A DNA stretch of 26,928 nt. Origin: Saccoglossus kowalevskii (Eukaryota; Hemichordata; Enteropneusta; Harrimaniidae). The stretch lies in contig NW_003139322.1 in NCBI RefSeq assembly GCF_000003605.2, positions 205,013 through 231,940 of the forward strand. Direction: 5' to 3'. The notes beneath the pieces are model-generated. The model was not told the origin of the DNA, did not search any database, and worked only from the letters and a program-made list of their open reading frames with translations. Position numbers and translations under genes: made by a program. Positions 21,293 through 26,928 of this stretch are shown here, piece by piece. The stretch's first letter is position 1; every line of letters starts with the position of its first letter.

Positions 21293-21470
21293 ATTCACTG
21301 GTGTTTTAATTTTGCTTATTTCGCTGACTGGAAAATGCGCTAAATTAAACCCCAGTGAATATGTAAAATTGAGCATAGAACACCTTATCTAAATGATAAA
21401 ACCGTAAATTTAAAACCCACTGAATATGCCTGAAGTGGAAAATCAGTGAAATTTAAACCCAGTGAAAATT
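21293..21470. repeat. MITE-like cluster of inverted TTCACTGGG-GTTTAAATTT motifs
   Basis: ATTCACTGGTGTTTTAATTT (21293-21312) is faced by AAATTAAACCCCAGTGAATA (21342-21361). Two more copies in the second orientation follow: AAATTTAAAACCCACTGAAT (about 21406-21425) and AAATTTAAACCCAGTGAAAA (about 21450-21469). The first pair makes a short palindrome. It adjoins the end of the minisatellite but has a different unit. Confidence 0.5.
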
Positions 21471-23125
21471 AGTCATATTACAGTATACTGTTTACTGTTT
21501 GTTTCTTTACTTTAAGTAGGTACACATGTACAGCAATTATAGCAGTGTTGTGTATTATTCGACTTCAAATCACTGGTACCTGAAATATATAAAAGTTTGG
21601 CTTCACTTTATGAAAATTGCTATACGTGTCATGAAATGTGCCCTCTAGTGGTCAAGGTTCAACTTGGTGAAATGGGCAACGTTGATTCATATTACCATAA
21701 ATTTAGAACTACCTTCCATGATAATACTAGCAACAAAGAAATAATGATCGTTCTTATAACACATGTACTACGCAATCACTAGAAATGTGCTTAGTTTATA
21801 TAATGTCTAACATCTATTGTAGAAATTAGTGATACAGATCTCTCCGGAAGATGGGTGCGTTTCAAACAAATATTCAATGAATAATTAATTTGCATACAAT
21901 GCTTGTAAGTTTCCGTGACTATAAGAAATGTATCACCACACTGTAGACTAGTGATAACTATAACGCAGATCAAAGTACAGCACATGCTTTTATGGTAGTC
22001 TGTATTAAATATTGGGACCATGCTTGCAGTTGCAACCCAAAATACAAAACAAATGAAAAACCAACTCTAGTTATATGTAGTTATTTTCACATTCAAGTAA
22101 GCAATACAACTAAGTTCACTGAAAGTCAATTGTATAGTAAATGTTTGGATCACTAAAACACCACGCCAAAGCAAACAAGTTATTAATTTTATTTCTCTTA
22201 ATCTCTGTACATATGTAAGATTTATGCTGAAAACAGACAGGCATAACCTGATTTTTCTTTTAAAACCACTCACTTATGATAATTCTGAAATGCTTAACAG
22301 GTGGTTAGCAGCCAGTAGTACTTCTGTTGTGTAAATATTGATGTACACTGCATGGTACAGCATTGAATAGCTGCACTCCCAGAGGATGAGAAGAGAGGCA
22401 TGTGCTCACCAGATTCAACCTCCTTCCATGAATCCTAATCTGACCTTTCAACACAAGATGTCAGCCATGAGCGAGTAGCACTTGCACTTCAAATTTTAAC
22501 GAATAACAGCCATCACATCTTGTCGTGTTCACGATGGCTCCCAGGGACATAATTCGTACAAAATTCCAAGTACATGGTTACAGTGAAAAATAAAACACTG
22601 ATGATTTTGGTTTGTACATTGATACATGAATGGGGATCTCAGAAATTGTGCAGAAGTTTCAGACAGATGTTCCATATACTCGATTGCAGAGACCCCCTTC
22701 CCAACATCAACATTCCCACAAAGCTTTCATGGTTTTTAGTCTGAACAGCCTTCACAATTGATGATGCTTAGACATCACAAAACAGGAAATAACAAATCAT
22801 CAGAAAAACTAAAATCAAAGTGGTTTTATGCTGTAATATTCAGTTTATTGGAATAAAACACATATCAGTGATAGATTATACATTGAATAAATACAATAAA
22901 TGTCATCTGAGAATATCCACGTCACCAGCAATTTCACAACCTTATAAAAATATATCAACAAATATGTTTGCTGATCACATACCCTATTCAATACAAAATA
23001 ATAATATAATTAAATTTGTAATTCAAAACCAAATCCGAAATTAAAAAAAAATTTGCTTGTGGAGGTTAAAAAAAGCTGACTGATGCAATCAGTGGTATCA
23101 GCAACAAGCAGCTTCTCGGCTGAGA
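21471..23125. other. Intergenic, no gene recognised
   Basis: Short open frames at 21597-21782, 21791-22021 and 22820-23044 lack domains and have AT-driven composition. A slightly less AT-rich stretch at about 22380-22760 has no long frame on either strand. Confidence 0.6.
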
Positions 23126-23835
23126 TAGCTCCGCTGTTAGCAATGCACATTTCAATTAATTAAAGAACAGAAGATATCATTAGAAAATGAACAATATGCA
23201 TCGTATCAATGCAATGGGACTTGCTGTTTTCAACAAGAATTCAAAAATATCATTTTTCACCATAAATAATTGTGGTTTTTAACAAGAAGAAAATATCACT
23301 TTTTACCAAAAATGACAAAAATATTCACCAAAATTAGATAATTAAAGATACCGGTATCATTACAAAATGAACAAATCTGAGAGAGGTCCACATTTAGTAC
23401 CTATATATGTAATAATATCAAAGCAATTGGACTTGTCGTTTTTAACAAGAAGTCGAAAATATCACTTTTTACCAAAAATGTTCACCAAAATTAGAGAATT
23501 GATGATATCATTACACAATGAACAAATTTGAGAGTGGTCCACATGTAGTACCTATATATGTAATATCAAAGCAATTGGACTTGTGGTTTTTAACAAGAAG
23601 TCGAAAATATCTCTTTTTACCAAAAATGACAAAAATATTCACCAAAATTAGAGAATTGAAGACATGATCATGAAATGGACAAATCTGAGAGAGGTTTACC
23701 CAAGGTACATATACACCAAGTATCAAAGCATTCAGGCTTGTAGTTTTCAAGAAGAAGTCGAAAAAGTAAAACATTGACACGGACGACAATCACTCATATG
23801 ATAAGCTCCGCTCGACAAAGTCAACAGCGGAGCTA
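23126..23835. mobile_element. Second hairpin-ended tandem-repeat element with 13-bp terminal inverted repeats
   Basis: Perfect 13-bp inverted repeats bound it: TAGCTCCGCTGTT at 23126-23138 and AACAGCGGAGCTA at 23823-23835. The interior has about four imperfect units of 148-163 bp (anchor AACAAGAA at 23281, 23444, 23592 and a diverged copy near 23748; an earlier partial copy at about 23164-23240). Each contains ATCACTTTTTACCAAAAATG, a TTCACCAAAATTAGAGAATT block and TATCAAAGCAATTGGACTTG. After the core comes ACGGACGAC (about 23779-23787), then a terminal hairpin, stem AGCTCCGCT (23804-23812) with AGCGGAGCT (23826-23834), followed by A-rich flank. The architecture mirrors the element at 532-1165, in opposite orientation. 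Confidence 0.6.
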
Positions 23836-26007
23836 AAAAATATTCATAGGAGGAACACCAGCAGCAGAGATTCTGGAAGAATTGCAAAAATCTTGATGAA
23901 ACGATGGGTTAATCAAACGCATCATGTACGTAAAGGTTGTATCCCCCCGACTCAAACAATCCTTTTCACACAAAGTACAATCATATATGATTGCCCACAA
24001 TAGAGGTCTCAATTTAGAACGACACATCATGTGGAGTTTTGCAATGATTCAGTGAAGATGAAAATCTGCTTCACTCTTTAATTATAACCAACATTTTGGA
24101 AAACATTTCCTTGTATTAATTTTGAAAAGAATGAACATAATTTCATTTTGGCTGCAAGCATTAATCAAAATTTCTAAAAAAATAAAATAAAATAAATTTG
24201 TTTTCTTTGTGTGGAATGCTAGATGTTAAGCCAGTTGTAGTGAGTATGCTATGAACACCACAACAAGTATAACTGTGATGCCACCTAGTGTTAAAAATCT
24301 AATGAGTCTATAAAATTGGAACTTCTGGCTGTGTCAGTATAATTTGGACATCCAACTTGTGCTACATTCACCTTTAAATGTAGATTTTGATTTTTACAAT
24401 AAACAAATTTGATTAACCCCATAACTGAACTCAATAGAAATTAATACTCCCTCCACCTCTATAAAGATTGCACCACGACCTGCATTGCACCCCAATCAAA
24501 TACTCTCAATCAACTGAGACATAGTTTACAATATTACTCTACGGTAGTCATGTTTTCCTTTACATTGCACACAAGATCTGCTGCCATCGTGTTAACACCA
24601 TCAATCCACTGTCTGTTACTTCTATACAAGTCTCCTCATTACAACACACAGACAAGGCCAATATGAATGGTTGAATTTGTCATGACCCCAAGGCAATTCT
24701 ACTTGTCTCCTTTATTGAATCAGAATTAGAAAGTAAACACTGCATGATAGTTGCCTCTTAAGTATTTGCAAATGGTCAAGATTAGATCACAAAATTAGCA
24801 CTTCTGTTGATGAAAAAAAAACACAGTAGGAAATGTTGGGAAAAGTAGCATTATACGGCATGATGAGACTTACGGTGCAGAATGTCTGATTAAAATCTGA
24901 TGTAGACAGAGGCTTTTGTAGCTTTAAATCTATGACCACTATTGTACATCTCAAACTAAATCTTACCAATAACCTATGCAAATCACATTTGGCAGCTACT
25001 TGATGAGATTTATCAACCAATTAGAGCATGCCTTACTAAAAAACAACAGCCTGTAAAATGAGTTCTGATTGGCTGATAATCCTGTAAGACTCAAACCTAA
25101 TTTACAAGTTGGTCAGTTATACTCGTAGTCAGAAACATGTACGCCAGTGGCCACAAACAAGTGATTGTATCTTTAAAGCAACCTGATTAATAATCTACCA
25201 ACATCAATGGAGCAAAAGAGTCCAATTCAATTTGTTTTCCCATCTTTAAAATACATCTTTAAAAAGCATGTTAATTCAACACTACCGGTATTGTATAATT
25301 TTTGTTTGAGATGCAAAAAAAAAAATATTATATTCATACTATATACATTCTAAGCAAATATTGGAATTGAATGACATTGTGAAATAATGTTTATGAAATT
25401 TGACAAGTGAATCTACGTGAAAGCAGTTACATTTTAAAATTTACAATTATAAATTCTAAACTTGGAAACAATGTAGGAATTACTGGCCATGTTTACAACC
25501 TGATAATGCTGGAAATGAATGGCAGATCATATGAGGTGAATATAATTATTGCCAAACCCTGTCATCATTGAAAATAGTGGTATAAGCTAAAATCATAGAA
25601 ACAGGTATGGTCCAAAAGTTTTTATAAGTTTTTTTTCTTTTATAGTGAGTGGGTATCACTGGCAAAATTAATCTATTTAACATTATTTTTTTTCTATTTT
25701 TTTTTAGATTTTGACACAGTTTTATTTGGCTGTTGTTGCCTGGTGACCCAATCAGCTGATGGAAGAACACATTTTACATTAGCACCTCCATTGCTATACA
25801 AGGACATGACACTGCTTCTATTCAGATGACTGCACATGACAGTAATGTTTTGGTCCTTGAACATGGTAGGAATAGGGAAATTATTGCAGCACCCTTAAAG
25901 ACTGTTATTTTAATGAATGTACCAAAAACTGGTATGAATAAATGTAGTGCATTGCACCAGAAATGTTAGTTTTCATCATCTGTATACATCCTGATAAAAA
26001 CTTTTGG
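23836..26007. other. Downstream of PANK, probably 3' UTR plus intergenic DNA
   Basis: No exon is recognised. TTTATT (AATAAA on the minus strand) overlaps the PANK stop at 26008-26013, too close to serve alone. Another lies within CAGTTTTATTTGGC near 25720. Short frames such as 23833-24030 minus and 24787-25020 minus have no recognisable domain. Confidence 0.55.
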
Positions 26008-26012
26008 TTTAT

Positions 26013-26616
26013 TTAGACTTCAAACTGGGATGGCTCGCTCTTATCCTTTTGGTCACTTTTAGTTGAAATTAGCTTCATTAGAGCACCAACAGCTCCAAAA
26101 TAACCCTACAACAAAAGAAACAAATTGAATACATTGATTGATTTTATTTTGATAAAATGCCTCTCCCTTGATATAAATGATCAGATAACAACTTTATGAG
26201 TTACAGTGGCCATAAGAAATTTGCATGCCTCAATGCTGACACAAATTTTACCCACAATTCTTTGCAGCCTTCAACAGGCAAGAACAATAATCACTGATGC
26301 AAGGAAAGCACATACAATACAAATATGGAGTCCAATCAAGGTAATAACTCCACTAAAATGTATTATTAATAGTTGTCATCTTTTAGTAGCAATATTCAGT
26401 AATACTACTACGTATCGTCATTTTATTCTGTCAGTCCAAGGCTAGATAACCAAAATTCTGATACATGTGGGTGTGGCACGCCTGTCTTACCTCATGTTCC
26501 AGGAATAAAGCTTTGAGAGCACCTTTAGACCAATACTCCATTGCATATGATAATAACTTCATTGCTATTGGGTTAACACGCAGAAAGTTACCAACGAACA
26601 CTATTCTCTCAATACC
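26013..26616 (-). CDS. Type II pantothenate kinase (PANK1/2/3-like), last two coding exons; rest beyond window
   Basis: Two exons are read on the minus strand: 26616-26491 (126 nt, 42 codons) and 26105-26013 (93 nt, 31 codons with stop), separated by a 385-bp GT/AG intron in phase 0. The first encodes [12 protein letters not shown], then [19 protein letters not shown] and LEHE; the second continues [14 protein letters not shown]. This is the hallmark C-terminal block of eukaryotic pantothenate kinases (VFVGNFLR and [14 protein letters not shown] in human PANK1-3). The family phosphorylates pantothenate, the rate-setting step of coenzyme A synthesis, and is inhibited by acyl-CoA. PANK1, 2 and 3 cannot be told apart here. 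The protein ends with a polar tail ([17 protein letters not shown]) longer than I recall for human forms. No earlier exon is visible between 26617 and 26928. Confidence 0.93.
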
Positions 26617-26685
26617 CTGTACAAAAAAAATTAAATTAACAAGGCTGCCAAAAAAAAAAATGCTCCCGGTGAAAGATGGTACATC

Positions 26686-26800
26686 CAGTGTTCGAAATTA
26701 ACGTCGGTCCGTCGGCCTCACGCCGACAGTGGGTGTAAAGGGCCTAGAGCTGTGAAAAAACATCAGTCCTTGTGACCGACCATAAATTTATATTTAAAAA
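26686..26800. mobile_element. Possible DNA-transposon/MITE end starting CAGTGTTCGAAATTAACG
   Basis: A CpG-rich block abruptly follows AT-rich intron sequence. It begins CAGTGTTCGAAATTAACGTC, then GTCGGC-CTCAC-GCCGAC (26711-26727, perfect 6-bp hairpin), and GTCGGTC (26703) is faced by GACCGAC near 26775. A CAGTG start with palindromic subterminal motifs is typical of hAT-like MITEs. The other end was not located. Confidence 0.3.
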
Positions 26801-26928
26801 AAAACGTTCCATTATTTAATATGATTGTAAGACCAAATATATAATAAATATCGATAGTAACTCCAGAATTGTTTCAAAATTGCGTTTTCTTGCACGTTTG
26901 ATCAACAAATGGCATCACTCATCGACCT

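Noticed and set aside
23833-24030. Minus-strand 65-codon frame considered as a retrotransposon fragment
   Set aside because: No reverse transcriptase or zinc-knuckle motif, and it is short.

Overview
The window is AT-rich, intron-bearing animal DNA. Three conserved eukaryotic genes can be read directly: BUB3 (plus strand, its 5' exons missing), YKT6 (minus strand, complete coding sequence in seven exons) and a type II pantothenate kinase (minus strand, only the last two coding exons). Short exons, GT/AG introns of about 0.26-1.4 kb, protein sequences close to bilaterian orthologues, and an intergenic repeat style of hairpin-ended tandem-repeat elements, GTCC-rich stretches and many TACATGTA and TACCGGTA palindromes suggest a marine invertebrate bilaterian, such as a mollusc-like lophotrochozoan or a hemichordate. 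The species cannot be fixed from the sequence.

Layout. 1-4150 is the upstream BUB3 intron or flank. It holds a hairpin plus tandem-repeat element (about 532-1165), a small foldback (1963-1999) and a decayed coding-like stretch (about 3030-3900). 4151-6828 holds the last four coding exons of BUB3, with a likely poly(A) signal at 7286. 7292-11080 is mostly featureless and lies between two convergent genes. 11153-16154 is YKT6 on the minus strand; its last intron contains a long, well-conserved inverted repeat (97-bp core arms, about 92% identical by my count). 16155-26000 is repeat-rich: a possible YKT6 promoter and 5' UTR exon (16155-17950), a foldback-rich AT region (18.4-19.5 kb), a 20-bp minisatellite split by a roughly 0.5-kb insertion (19.85-21.25 kb), a small MITE-like cluster (21.29-21.47 kb) and a second hairpin plus tandem-repeat element (23.13-23.84 kb). 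26013-26616 is the 3' end of the PANK gene, and a possible transposon end lies at 26686.

The three genes do not form a functional unit. BUB3 acts in the spindle checkpoint, YKT6 in membrane fusion and PANK in coenzyme A synthesis. No operon or pathway link is visible. I found no prokaryotic features, CRISPR array, tRNA or rRNA. The most interesting non-coding signals are the two architecturally matching tandem-repeat/hairpin elements, which resemble non-autonomous Helentron or pearl-type elements, and the long inverted repeat inside the YKT6 pre-mRNA.
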